Assembly (NCBI GenBank): GCA_949752795.1
Contig: OX457061.1
Location: 31,996,425 to 32,060,424 of the forward strand
DNA length: 64,000 bases
DNA from: Hyperoodon ampullatus
Taxonomy: Eukaryota; Chordata; Mammalia; Artiodactyla; Ziphiidae
Direction: 5' to 3'
Positions 46,241 to 56,212 of this stretch are shown piece after piece. Positions within the stretch are counted from its first letter, which is position 1. Every line of letters begins with the position of its first letter. The position numbers and the translations under genes were made by a program. Below the pieces are notes generated by a model. It saw nothing but the letters and a program-made list of their open reading frames with translations. It did not search any database and had not been told where the DNA came from.

Positions 46241-46661
46241 TTGTTATGGGGTGAATTGTGACCCCCTCAAATTCATATATTGAAGTCTGAGCCTCCAGTA
46301 GGGCAGAATGTAACTGTATTTGGAGAGAGGGTCTATAAAGAGGTAATTAAGTTAAAATGAGGTTATTAAGGTGGACCCTCATCCGATATGCCAGGTGTCA
46401 TTATGGATGGGAAAAGGAAATTTGGACACAGATACGGACAGAGGGAAAGAGCATGAGAAGACACAGGAAGAACGTGGTCGTCTACAGCTAAGGAGAGAGG
46501 CCTGGAGCAGACTCTTCCCTCACAGCCCTCAGCAGAGACCAATCCTGCTGACACCCTCTTCTCAGACTTCTAACTTCCAGAACCTTGAGAAAGTAACTTT
46601 TTGTCATTTAAGACACCCGGACTCCTGATACTTTGTGATGGCAGCCCAAGGAAACAAATAC
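46241..46661 (+). mobile_element. MLT1 solo LTR
   Basis: 'tgttatggggtgaattgtga', 'attcatatattgaagtctga', 'tgtatttggagagagggtct', 'aagacacaggaagaacgtgg' and 'ttgtgatggcagcccaagga' run through a whole MLT1 in sense. It interrupts an L1M 3' end. Confidence 0.93.
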
Positions 46662-46807
46662 GAGGGTTTTATTTTGACTGAAATGTTTTGGGACTAGATA
46701 GAGGTCGTGGTTGCGCAACCTTGGGAATGTACTAAATGCCACTGAATCGTTCACTTTAAAATGGCTCATTTTATGTTACGTGAATTTTACCTCAATAAAT
46801 TAAAAAA
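46662..46807 (+). mobile_element. L1M 3' end, second part
   Basis: 'aatgccactgaatcgttcac', 'tttaaaatggctcattttat' and 'ttttacctcaataaatta' complete the L1M tail left of the LTR. Confidence 0.85.
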
Positions 46808-47242
46808 TCCGACCCCCAGATCCCCTACAATTCACCAATCAGCCAGGCAATTTTTCTTCTCAAATGAAAGCATGAGACTGGAGAGTTATTCTCCAGAGAA
46901 GGTAAAACAGAGAAGCTCTTTTTAAAAAAAAAAAAAAAAATCAGGAATTTTGTGAGCCCGTTGTTAAACTGAGCCATTATTAAAAATTAAATTATATAAA
47001 ATTATAAGGAAATAAATTACATTAAGAACAAAGATAGTAAGTACTCCAAATTCCTCACTTCCTGATTACTATTTCTCTCTGCTTTTGAGGTTATTTGTAT
47101 CTCATGTATCAATGGTGAAAATACCATATAATGATGAGCTACCGAGCATCTTTTTTCAACTTTACCTTCAGCGGGATCCTGTTGATACCTTAACACTTCC
47201 TGTGGTGGAAGGTTTTATACCTTGGAAAAGAGCTTTCCTTTT
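46808..47242. other. Unclassified DNA with an A run
   Basis: A run of 18 As at 46924-46941. No gene recognised. Confidence 0.4.
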
Positions 47243-47325
47243 CTTCCCTCCCTCCCTCCTTGCCTCTCTCTTGCCCCCTCTCCCCCTTCCTCCCTCCCTC
47301 CCTCCCTCTCTCCTTTCTACCTCCA
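47243..47325 (+). repeat. Pyrimidine-only (CCTT/CCCT)n tract
   Basis: Some 80 bases almost entirely C and T, in CCCT, CCTT and CTCT units. Serine/proline-rich open frames across it (for example 47222-47617) are composition artefacts. Confidence 0.85.
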
Positions 47326-48129
47326 GAGAGCTGACTGTTCAACCTCTACTAGCACCCAACTGCTAACAAATGCTAATGATCACAGAGGTGAGTCTCAGTC
47401 CTGGACACACAAGAACCCCCAGGAGGATCTGCCTTTGGAAATATTCTGCCATGCTTCCTCACTCCGTCGCAGCTTCCCCCTGGTTCACAGGGGCACTGTC
47501 ACCCCTGGAAGCCACCTGACATCAGCCAGGAAGAGCCAGGAACCGAGAGACAGTCCCGCTCCTTCAAGACTTCAGTTGAACTCCCCGGAGAAGCTGCAGC
47601 CACAGCTGAGAGGCTGACAGCGGAGGAGACTCCCCGCAGCTAGAAGCAACCCTCACTCTTGCTCGGGGCCTCTGCAGCTCCTGCCTGCCACGCTGGCAGC
47701 ATATGCTCTTTGCTACCACTCGCAGGCCCGGCTCTCAGTTTCCTGTGTGTCAGAGCAGAAGCAACAGGCACTGAGCCACTGTAAATGTTTGCTGGAGATG
47801 GAGCGACCTGCAGCCCCGTTCACTGCCAGAGCCTCACAGAGGCTCTGGAGTCAGTGGGTTCACTGGGGACATGGGAAGAGCAGCCCGCGAAAGGGCCTCC
47901 CACGCTGAGCCTGGCTCTGCCAGCCAAGCAAGGAATACCTGTGCTCCTCACCTGGGAAGGTGAACATAGAGGTCCAAGGGTGGGCTGAGTCAAAGCCACA
48001 TCGTTATTCCCTGCTGGGAGCCACCAAATCTGCCTCTATTCCTGGGATAACATATCCACCTCTTTCTGCGTAGAAGTCATGCACCAAAGCCACTGCAGCC
48101 TCTCTACCACAGATATGATCACTGCCAAC
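47326..48129. other. GC-richer unique segment
   Basis: About 800 bp with no recognisable repeat and a higher GC content than its surroundings. A 67-codon frame (47785-47988) and the C-terminal part of a 131-codon frame lie here. Neither resembles a known protein. It could hold an exon, an untranslated region or a regulatory element, but nothing proves it. Confidence 0.3.
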
Positions 48130-48349
48130 CCCTGATGCTAGCCAGTGCCACGTGTTCACTACATCATCTTTAATTTTCTCATCCCTCCTCAAAGGTAAAT
48201 GGCATGATCTTGTTTTATAGATGAAAAGAATGAGGCTGAGGAAGTTACTTGGAGAAATTCTGAATGAGAGTTCACAATATAGCCTGGATTCAAGTCCAAG
48301 TTCCTTGGGCTCCAAAGACAGAGCTCTTCTTGCTACGCTGCATGGTCCT
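48130..48349 (-). repeat. MIR SINE, antisense
   Basis: 'ttttatagatgaaaagaatg', 'aggctgaggaagttacttgg' and 'agcctggattcaagtccaag' identify antisense MIR. Confidence 0.75.
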
Positions 48350-48690
48350 CATGTTCACGCCTTCCCATCCGGACTAGTGCAGGGCCTTCTCACTTGAATG
48401 TCTGATGCTTACTCACCACCCCCATCTCACCTCCTCTGCTTCAAACCATTCTACACACCACCATCGGGTTAATCTCTCCATAGCTGTAGATCTGGATACA
48501 GACGCAGACTGAGATGGATGGAGATATAGTCACAGGTGTAATAGCAGGTATAGACATACATAGATATAGTTTAATGGGAGATTCAAGAGGTCAGGAAACA
48601 TGCCTGATTCATGTTGTGTCTTTAGATCCTATCAAAATACCTGGTTCAGAGCAAAAGCTCAGAAAATATTGGTGGAATTAAACTGAATGG
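48350..48690 (+). repeat. L2 LINE fragments around a degenerate simple repeat
   Basis: 'tctcacctcctctgcttcaa' (L2 internal) and 'aaaatacctggttcagagca' (L2 3' end) flank a loose GATA/GACA-like stretch at 48490-48570. Confidence 0.5.
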
Positions 48691-48733
48691 GCTTTCATCT
48701 CCCCAAATCAAAGTTTTGGTGACTCCTCTCATC

Positions 48734-48986
48734 AACACTGGGCGCTCTCGGGCTTCCCTGGTGGGGCAGTGGTTGAGAGTCCGCCTGCCGATGCAGGGGA
48801 CATGGGTTCGTGCCGCGGCCCGGGAAGATCCCACATGCCGCGGAGCGGCTGGGCCCGTGAGCCATGGCCGCTGAGCCTGCGCGTCCGGAGCCTGTGCTCC
48901 ACAACGGGAGAAGCCACAACAGTGAGAGGCCCGCGTACCGCAAAAACAAAAAAAACAAACAAAAAAACAAAACACTGGGCGCTCTC
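48734..48986 (+). mobile_element. CHR-type SINE with target duplication
   Basis: The body at 48750-48970 starts GGGCTTCCCTGGTGGGGCAG. It has an A box (TGGGGCAGTGG, 48762-48772), a B box (GGTTCGTGCC, 48805-48814), the usual 'gcgtccggagcctgtgctcc' and a CAAAA-type tail. The 16-bp aacactgggcgctctc is present on both sides (48734-48749 and 48971-48986). Confidence 0.95.
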
Positions 48987-49600
48987 CATCATCCAACTGT
49001 ACCTGACCTTTCCAGTCTTAACTACACCCAGCCTACATTCTAAGCATACTTGAGCTCTCCATGTTTCCTAAACGCCCCTGTGAACTTTCCCACTTCCACA
49101 CCCTTGTTCATGCTATTCCCGCAATTGGAAATGCTTTCGGTAGCCCCCTCCGTGCCTTCTGCAACGTCATGGCCCATTTTAAATACTGCTTCTTCCTTGA
49201 AGTGTCTCTTTTGTCCCCTTTATGAAATGCTATGTTTCCCTTCTCTGAACCCCTTAGAGCTTTATACCTTTCTATGGCCTGACCTTCCTCTGAAGTAATA
49301 ATTCGTCTGCCTGGAAGGCCCTTCATCTCTTTTCTTTCTCATGTTTGTGGTTCAGTCTAACATCACCTCCTCTGTGAGGCCTTCCCAGCTCTCCCAGCAG
49401 GCTGAATTGGTCATTCCGCCTCAATGCTTCTGGAGCAACTGAACTTCTTCATTACAAAATTGGCTATTGGTGTCATTAACCACCGTCCCCACAACTGGCA
49501 AGTCCCTTGAAGGTACATATGATCTCTCTGAGCTTTCTTTTGGCTCCTACACAGCACCAGCCACCTAGCAGGTACTTGGTGATTGTTGAATGAATAATTG
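48987..49600 (+). repeat. L2 LINE, long 3' portion
   Basis: 'ttcatgctattcccgcaatt', 'actgcttcttccttgaagtg', 'ctctgtgaggccttcccagc', 'gtcccttgaaggtacatatg' and 'cctagcaggtacttggtgat' follow L2 through to its end at 'tgttgaatgaataa'. No frame is intact. Confidence 0.85.
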
Positions 49601-50034
49601 GGAGATGAGAAAGATGCTGTCCTCGCTCTCTGTGTTTCTCACAGGAAGTCTCTACCGTTCTACCTGCTTTGACTTCTGTAATCAGTGTGCCATTTGTAGG
49701 ATCGCAGATGTAGTCATGAGAGACCAGAGAAGAAAAACTAACCAGCACTCCAAAATGTAGGAAAACACAGCAATAAATTGTCTGATCTAAGAACCCAGAT
49801 CTCACCAATTAGGATGAGAAAATTGTTTCCACCAAATGAGTCAGTGATGAGATTGACTGAAGGAATAGTTTCAATGTTGCTCTTAAAAAAAAAAAAAAAA
49901 AAAACCCTGGGCAGCAACTGGTAAGAAACAGTCAGATAAATAGAGAACATCAGTCAGAAGAGAAACACAAAGGCTTTCCTTGCAGACAACATTTCTGCAT
50001 CTTCCCTCCCACCACTGGGGGCAGCATGTTTTCT
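49601..50034. other. Unclassified DNA with an A run
   Basis: A run of 18-19 As near 49886-49904. No gene. Confidence 0.4.
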
Positions 50035-50150
50035 TGACCCGTTTTAGAGATAAGCAATTAAAAATCCAGACAGTTAAGTCACCAATTCAAGGTCACTAAA
50101 CAGACAAACGGCAAATTTGCAGTTACTGCCTCTAGTTCTCTACAGAAGAA
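50035..50150 (-). repeat. MIR fragment, antisense
   Basis: 'ttttagagataagcaattaa' and 'caccaattcaaggtcactaa' fit a decayed antisense MIR. Confidence 0.55.
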
Positions 50151-50254
50151 CCCCAAGTTTTAGGCAAACTGGCCTTACCACCAGTCTCCAAATATGTCTT
50201 TCTTCCTCCTGCTTCTGTGCCTTCTTTGCCCTAGATCATCTCCTCTACTAGGAT

Positions 50255-50400
50255 TCCCTGCTTACTATAACTTAATAAGCACTTGGCAAACATAAGCTAA
50301 ATCCTCCCCAAAATCTTTGAGGTTGGTGTCCCCATCCCCATTTTACAGATGAGGCTAATCATTAAGACCTCAGTCATAACTGTTGAGCCAAGACTGAAAG
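50255..50400 (-). repeat. MIR SINE fragment, antisense
   Basis: 'cttaataagcacttggcaaa' and 'tccccattttacagatgagg' are clear MIR antisense landmarks. Confidence 0.8.
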
Positions 50401-51568
50401 CTTTGGAGGAGCCCTCTTCCAAAGCTGTCTTCACCACCTTCTTTGTGAAACCCATTCCCACGCCACAACTCAAGAACCTCCTGAAAACATCTCCATCACC
50501 CCCGAAAGGAAGAGACCCCTCTCTCCTCAAAATGTCCCTGGCCTGTGGTTACAGTGCTCTAATCACAAGGATTAATCAGTGGCTTATTGTTCTTTGTCCC
50601 ACATGTCTAGGAGATAGCAGCTTCTTGAGCACAGGGCTAGAGTATCTTTCTATCCTTTACCCACTAATTCAATGATATTTCTCCCTGAGAACCTTATTTC
50701 AAGTATTCAAGGAAGGCAGAGAAACCTAGGGTCATCTTCAGCATTTAAATCCCTGGTCATAATTTGATTACTTAAAACTACATGAAAGCAAAAGAAGACA
50801 CTAAAAGTACTTTATCTATGTAATGCACTAATTATTGCCTCCCCCCCAAAAAATCTAGCTTTCATACAAAGTTACAGTTGATATTAAACTCATGGAGGAA
50901 ATTTAAAGACCCCAAGCTAAGTAAATTTGTGGCCCACATTAGCCTGGAAGCCCAAGTCAAAAGGTTTTTCTACTCCTATAATTTAACTTAGCTCAGGCCC
51001 TGATGCAGAGTCATGCTTAATAAACATGAACTTGATGGGTGGATGGGTTGATAAATGGAGATATTCACACATGAAGAATAGATAAATGAGCACATGAACA
51101 AGTGAAACAATAATGCTTTTTAGTAATGACTTTTGAGGAATATTAGTAATAAATTGCCCAACCAAACAAAATAATCCAAACAACATCATCCCTGGTAAAC
51201 TGTCTACAAAGAAAGCATAACTCTCATGATCTCTATAATTCTGTTTTGACAGTATGGCTGCTGTGTCTGACATATCTACGATCCTTTTGTTTGTAACAGT
51301 ACCTTAACTGGATGACTTAAATGAGAGGAGATTGCTTGAAATTTTTTCTACAATTATTTAAATGCACATTTCAATTTTCCTGAATTGTGCAAAAGTAATT
51401 TGGAAGATTAATTTCTGAGAATACCTAGTGGAATCTGCATATACCAAGCATAATTATTATTGATATTTGCATAGTTCTCCCTGCCCACATGCATGCACTA
51501 TTACCAACTGCTATATACAACGTATGAAATTATTGAAGAAGTTGCCGTCAGTACAATATGGATTCATC
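50401..51568. other. Unclassified DNA, perhaps some L2
   Basis: 50580-50700 has a faint sense L2 3' pattern ('gcagcttcttgagcacaggg'). 50985-51060 has another weak LINE/MIR end. No gene is recognised, including the 108-codon frame at 50349-50675. Confidence 0.35.
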
Positions 51569-51597
51569 AATAAATGTTCAGCCTCATGCTCGCTTCA

Positions 51598-51639
<42 letters not shown>

Positions 51640-51730
51640 TATGGCCCCTGCACAAGGATGACATGCAAATTCGTGAAGCGTTCCATATTTTAAAAAATAA
51701 TAATAATAAATAAATAAATGTTCAGCCTCA
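51569..51730 (+). pseudogene. RNU6 (pseudogene): U6 snRNA retropseudogene with target duplications
   Basis: 51587-51691 is an almost full-length copy of U6 spliceosomal RNA, including the ACGATACAGAGAAGATTAG region that contains the invariant ACAGAGA box. Against the vertebrate U6 sequence as I know it there are transitions at 51597, 51640, 51652 and 51664; three of the four fall at CpG sites. The copy is followed by an A/AATA-rich tail and flanked by the exact 18-bp repeat aataaatgttcagcctca (51569-51586 and 51713-51730). This shows insertion of a U6 transcript by L1 machinery. No U6-type proximal element or TATA box at the right distance is visible upstream, so expression is unlikely. Confidence 0.96.
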
Positions 51731-52229
51731 CAAAAGAAAAACAAACTTCCATGTTCAGTTCCAGAAGTGTGGTGTTCCGTTTTATTTATTTATCTGGGGC
51801 AAAATCCGCAAAGATAAATCCATACCAAAAGAATGTGGCAGTCTTTTGCAATGAAGATTAATGTTATTGCAAAGAATCCCCGAGATTCAAGAGAGATGGA
51901 AAGCACCATTGCAAAAGCTAGAAAAGTGAGAGGGACTGGAGAATGTTGGTGGGGAAAAGGAAGTAAATACATCTATGCTACAGACGGGTGGGGTATTAGA
52001 ATGTACTCAGAGGGCTCCACCACACATGGTTAGGAAGAAAATCAGCAGAAACTTGGACAGTGGGGATCACAAATGCTTGATGAATGTGTGAGAAGTTAAC
52101 TAAGTGCTTAGAGGAGGTTTTATGAAGTAATGTGAAGCCATGTTTCTTTCCTTTGGTCTACTTGGATGACAAAACCAATTAGAAAGAAACATTGAAAGAA
52201 ATTACACAGGAGAAAAATAGTAGTAGCAA
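51731..52229. other. Unclassified DNA
   Basis: No gene or confident repeat. Confidence 0.4.
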
Positions 52230-52309
52230 ATACTTACATAACACCAATTATGGTTTGGGCACTCTTTAAGGGCTTTATACATTTTAACTTATGTAATTTT
52301 GACAATAAA
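52230..52309 (-). repeat. MIR fragment, antisense
   Basis: 'aatacttacataacaccaat' and 'gggctttatacattttaact' match the 3' half of antisense MIR. Confidence 0.6.
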
Positions 52310-52465
52310 TAATCATTCATTCATTTAGCTCACCAACACCTGTTGAAGCCTTTCTTGTATTTGGTATATTATAAGGGATGGTGAGAGACTACACAGCTAT
52401 ACAAATCAAGTCCTTACCCTTAAGGAGCTCACAGTCTATGGCATGAAACAGACACATCAAATGTA
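52310..52465 (-). repeat. L2 LINE fragment, antisense
   Basis: 'atcattcattcatttagctc' and 'cccttaaggagctcacagtc' fit the antisense L2 3' end. Confidence 0.7.
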
Positions 52466-52735
52466 TTTTTAAATTTTTACTGGAGTATAGTTGATTTACG
52501 ATGTTGTGTTAGTTTCAGGTGTACAGCAAAGTGAATCAGTTATATACACATATCCATTTTTTTTAGATTCTTTTCCCATATAGGCCATTACAGAGTATTG
52601 AGTAGAGTTCCTTGTGCTATACAACAGGTTCTTATTAGTTACCTATTTTATATATAGTAGTGTGTATATGTCAGATCCCAATCTCCCAGTTTATCCCTCC
52701 CCCCCTTATTCCCTGGTAACCCATAAGTTTATTAC
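52466..52735 (-). mobile_element. L1 3' end, antisense
   Basis: 'tttttactggagtatagttg', 'ttagtttcaggtgtacagca', 'gttccttgtgctatacaaca' and 'tttatccctccccccctta' are the reverse complement of the L1 tail. It interrupts an antisense L2. Confidence 0.9.
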
Positions 52736-53160
52736 AGTGTTAAGCAGGTATGTATTTGGTATATTGTAGACATAGGGGAAATAACACCTCTGCTGGTGTC
52801 TGGAGGGGAGTTCTTAGAGGAGACAAGAACAAGGTTTGGATGGATAAATAGGTGGTTTCTAGATCAATAAGAAAGAAAGAATATGGGTATATTGGGATTG
52901 AAAAACACAGCACTGGAAAGTGGCAGGGCTTGCTTGTATCTCCATAAATATCTCATTGTAGCTGACACTGAGAGAAAAGGAAAAGACACAGGTGACCAAG
53001 ACTTTGAGTGCCATACAGGCAATATGGAGCCACTGACGGATTTTAAACAATGAAATGACATTGTCCAGAGACTCTACAGAGAATAGTTTTGCAGGGTTAA
53101 TTCTAAAACAAGATAAATTAAAATGAATAAAATGTGACCAGGGATTGAAATAACATATTA
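52736..53160 (-). repeat. Probable L2 continuation, antisense
   Basis: 'tggagccactgacggatttt' and 'aaacaatgaaatgacattgt' resemble the inner part of antisense L2. Diverged. Confidence 0.45.
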
Positions 53161-53394
53161 GGAGTGAGGACTAAGAGGGTGGAATAGATTCACCAGTGTT
53201 GAATATATGTAACTAATAAATATGCTAACAAATAATAGAACACAGACTTTTTATAAGTGGGACCCGGTGGTCAAGAAAACCATACATCACAAAAATATTG
53301 TCTGCATGTTTTAGGCAATGCTTTGGTATTGAATATACTTTTAATCTTGATTTCTATGAATCTATTATAAAATTAGTAGTTTCCAAACTTCTTT
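53161..53394. other. Unclassified AT-rich DNA
   Basis: No feature recognised. Confidence 0.4.
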
Positions 53395-53634
53395 AGGTTT
53401 TTTAAAAATTTTAATTGCAGTATAGTTGATTTACAGTATTTTATTAGTTTCAGGTGTACAGCAAAGTGATTTGGTTATACATATATGTGTGTATATATCT
53501 ATATTCTTTTTTAAAATTATTTTCCATTGTAGTTTATTACATGATATCAAATATAGTTCCCTGTGTTATACAGTAAATCCTTGTTGTTCATCTATTTTAT
53601 GTATGGTAGTATGCATCTGTTAATCCCATACACC
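53395..53634 (-). mobile_element. L1 3' end, antisense
   Basis: 'attttaattgcagtatagtt', 'attagtttcaggtgtacagc', 'ttccctgtgttatacagtaa' and 'catctgttaatcccatacac' give another reversed L1 tail, 5'-truncated. Confidence 0.9.
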
Positions 53635-54089
53635 CAATTCCCAAACATTTTTATCATTCATCTATATCAGTAAAAAAAATTGAATGCACCTCCAATAACT
53701 ATATACTTACTAATTTATTTGTATATTACATATGTGTGCAACTGTCACTGGCATCTCAAGGAAAGATTCATCACTAATGATAATGACATAAATTCATATT
53801 TCAAAAGATATCTTTGATCAACATTTGATTTCTATGGGCTTTACAACCCATCCAGAAAAGAGCCCACCATCTTTTTCCTCCACCCTCCTATGCTTCTCCT
53901 CTGAGTAGAAGTCATAGCCAAACACACAGTCCTCCAAACTAGACACCAAAGACTCTTCACTGGCACCTCATTCTCCTTTCTTACCTAGAAAATCTAGTCA
54001 GTATCATTTTCAGTTATTTCCACCTTCTAAATATCTTGGGTATCAGTCAGCTTTTTCTTCCTAAATGGCAGCCCTAATTTCAGGGGCCA
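53635..54089. other. Unclassified DNA
   Basis: No gene or confident repeat. Confidence 0.4.
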
Positions 54090-54320
54090 TTTCTTCCTTG
54101 GGCTGTGAACTAAGACAGCTCTGATTAAGATGATAGCCACACCCTTAGTGCAATGTGACCTTATACAAGTTATTTAACCTCAGTTTCCCCATCTGTAAAA
54201 TGGGATAATACATTTTTCACAGAGTTGTTATGGAAACTGAATGAGTAATGCATGTAAAGTTTTTGTACAGTGCAGTCACATAGCAAGCAGTTAATTTATG
54301 TAAGCTATTATTATGCTTTA
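54090..54320 (+). repeat. MIR SINE
   Basis: 'ttatttaacctcagtttccc', 'catctgtaaaatgggataat' and 'catagcaagcagttaattta' give a sense MIR. Confidence 0.88.
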
Positions 54321-54324
54321 GTCT

Positions 54325-54965
54325 CCCTACTGCTAGCCTCAGATCTCACCTTCCAACTCACCTCAGGTGGTGTAAAAGTGATTTTCTAAAACACAAATTT
54401 GACCAGGTCACTGTCATGCTTAAAACAGATTTTCCATGCCTCTCCACCAACTACAAGACCAATAGAAACATTTTGTTAGATAAGGCTCTTCAGTGAGATA
54501 GCCTGGATCTATATTTCCAATCCTATTTCTGCCACTCCTTAATACGTCTCTTATGCTATAGATTTGCACCACTTCACATAGACCACATTCTCTCCATCCT
54601 CTGAGCCTTTGTTCTTATGCACAAAATACCTTTGCCCTCTGTTGTCACCATGCTTCCAATTATCATGTTGTAGCTCAGCCTTCAGCATTCAATTCCAGTG
54701 ATGATTCTGATACGAATCCTTTCCTGGTCCTCATGCTAAAGGATGGAGTCGATTATTCTCATCATCTGTGCTCCTAAGACCCTCTCTGTATTCCCTAGTC
54801 ACAACACCCTGCACACTGTTCTGTAGTTACCTCCTCTGCCCCAGCTCACAGTGCCCTGTACCATGATTACCCTAGAAGGTGTTTCCCCAACTAGATGGTG
54901 TGCTCCCTGAAGGAAGGGCCTTAGGATCTAGAACAGCAATGTCACACCTAGTAAGGGTTCAAGGC
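54325..54965 (+). repeat. L2 LINE, about 640 bp of 3' end
   Basis: 'tttgaccaggtcactgtcat', 'taaggctcttcagtgagata', 'ctctgagcctttgttcttat', 'gtgctccctgaaggaagggc' and 'cacctagtaagggttc' follow L2 in order over a long span. It is the best-preserved L2 here but has no intact frame. Confidence 0.88.
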
Positions 54966-55164
54966 AGGCTTGGAACGTTTCCTGGGTGACTATATTTTCA
55001 CTGTGTGGGTGGGAGGGGGAGACATTTTCCCAGAAAACCTGCCAACATCCCAATTCCCCACATTTATGGAAAGTCTTTGCTTTACATTGTGAAGCCTTCT
55101 GTAATTAGCTGTGCACTGGCAGTGGGGGAATCCTAAGTTTTCCTCTAAGCACGACTATGTGGTT

Positions 55165-55415
55165 AGAAGACAAGCTGTCTAGTGGAAAGAGCATGGACAT
55201 GGGACCCTGACCCCTTCATTGGACTCCCTGCTCTGCTCATTTTCAGTTGGTTGATTTTGAGCAAGTTACATAACTTTTCTGAGTTTCCGTTTGCCCTTCT
55301 GTAAAATAGAAATAACAGCAAACCACACAGGATTGTCTTGAAGATTCAGTGAGATGATTTGTGTTAAATATTTAGTACATAGTATGAATTTAATAAATGA
55401 TCAACATGGCAGTTC
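55165..55415 (+). repeat. MIR SINE, near full length
   Basis: 'agtggaaagagcatggacat', 'tgagcaagttacataacttt', 'cttctgtaaaatagaaataa' and 'agtgagatgatttgtgttaa' mark a complete sense MIR. Confidence 0.88.
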
Positions 55416-55424
55416 TTGTTTTTA

Positions 55425-56013
55425 TCATCCGCAAAGTTCAATGAACATACACCACACACCCAGTAGGATAGCTACTATAAAAAACAAGACAGGAAGTAAT
55501 GGTACAGCCGCTGTGGAAAACCTCATGGCAACTCCTCAAAAAATTAAGCAGAAAATTACCATATGCTCCAGCAATTCCACTTCTAGGTATATACCCAAAA
55601 GAACGGAAAGTAGTTGACCTGAACAGATATTTGTACACAAATGGTCTTTGCAACATTATTCACAATAGCCAAAAGGTGAAAACAACCCAAATGTCTATCA
55701 ATGGGTGACTGGATAAACAATATGTGCATACCTGTACAATGGAATAGTATTCAACAAATGCTGTATGATTCCACTTATATAACTCAAGTAATCAAATTCA
55801 TAGGACAGAAGGTAGAATTGTGATTTTCTGGGGCTGGAGGAGTGGGGAATGGGGAGTTAGTGCTTAATGGGTACAGAGTTTCCCTTTGGGAAGACGGAAA
55901 AGTTCTGGAGACAGATGGAGGTGATGACTACACAATGTGAAGGTACTTAATGACATTGAACTGTCCACTTAAAAATGACTACAATGGTATATTTTACTAC
56001 AATAAAAATTCCA
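55425..56013 (+). mobile_element. L1M 3' end
   Basis: 'accatatgctccagcaattc', 'cacttctaggtatataccca', 'acccaaatgtctatcaatgg', 'tttctggggctggaggagtg' and 'ttaaaaatgactacaatggt' run through the 3' end of an L1M element in sense. An open frame in it (55354-55617) is a chance frame. Confidence 0.9.
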
Positions 56014-56167
56014 TCAACAAGACTTACTCAGATCTGCAAGAATAATTAAACAGCTCTAGCAAAGCTGTTAAAGTGAAGCCAAGAAGACTCCATGTTCCTT
56101 CAACTCTAATCTGATTCCTTTATCCCAGAACAATCCTGAGATCTGAAAGTCCTTATTTTCCATGACC

Positions 56168-56212
56168 AAGTGAGCGTGTGTGCGCACGCGCATGCACACA
56201 CACACACACAGA
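56168..56212 (+). repeat. Alternating TG/GC/CA tract
   Basis: 'gcgtgtgtgcgcacgcgcat' followed by (CA)n gives about 45 bp of almost perfect purine/pyrimidine alternation with CG steps. It has Z-DNA potential. Confidence 0.85.

Noticed and set aside
47222..47617. 131-codon frame starting in the pyrimidine tract
   Set aside because: The first part is low-complexity serine/proline/leucine from (CCCT)n, and the rest has no recognisable domain or splice support.
47640..47720. CpG island
   Set aside because: Some CG dinucleotides are present but too few and too short a span; the only CpG-dense spots are the SINEs.
48646..49053. 86-116 codon frames on both strands
   Set aside because: Again the SINE body; no protein family resemblance.
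51587..51691. Functional U6 snRNA gene
   Set aside because: Target duplications, an A-rich tail, several substitutions and no U6-type promoter indicate a retropseudogene.
55354..55708. Frames of 69-87 codons
   Set aside because: They lie in the 3' end of an L1M element, which is non-coding in that region.
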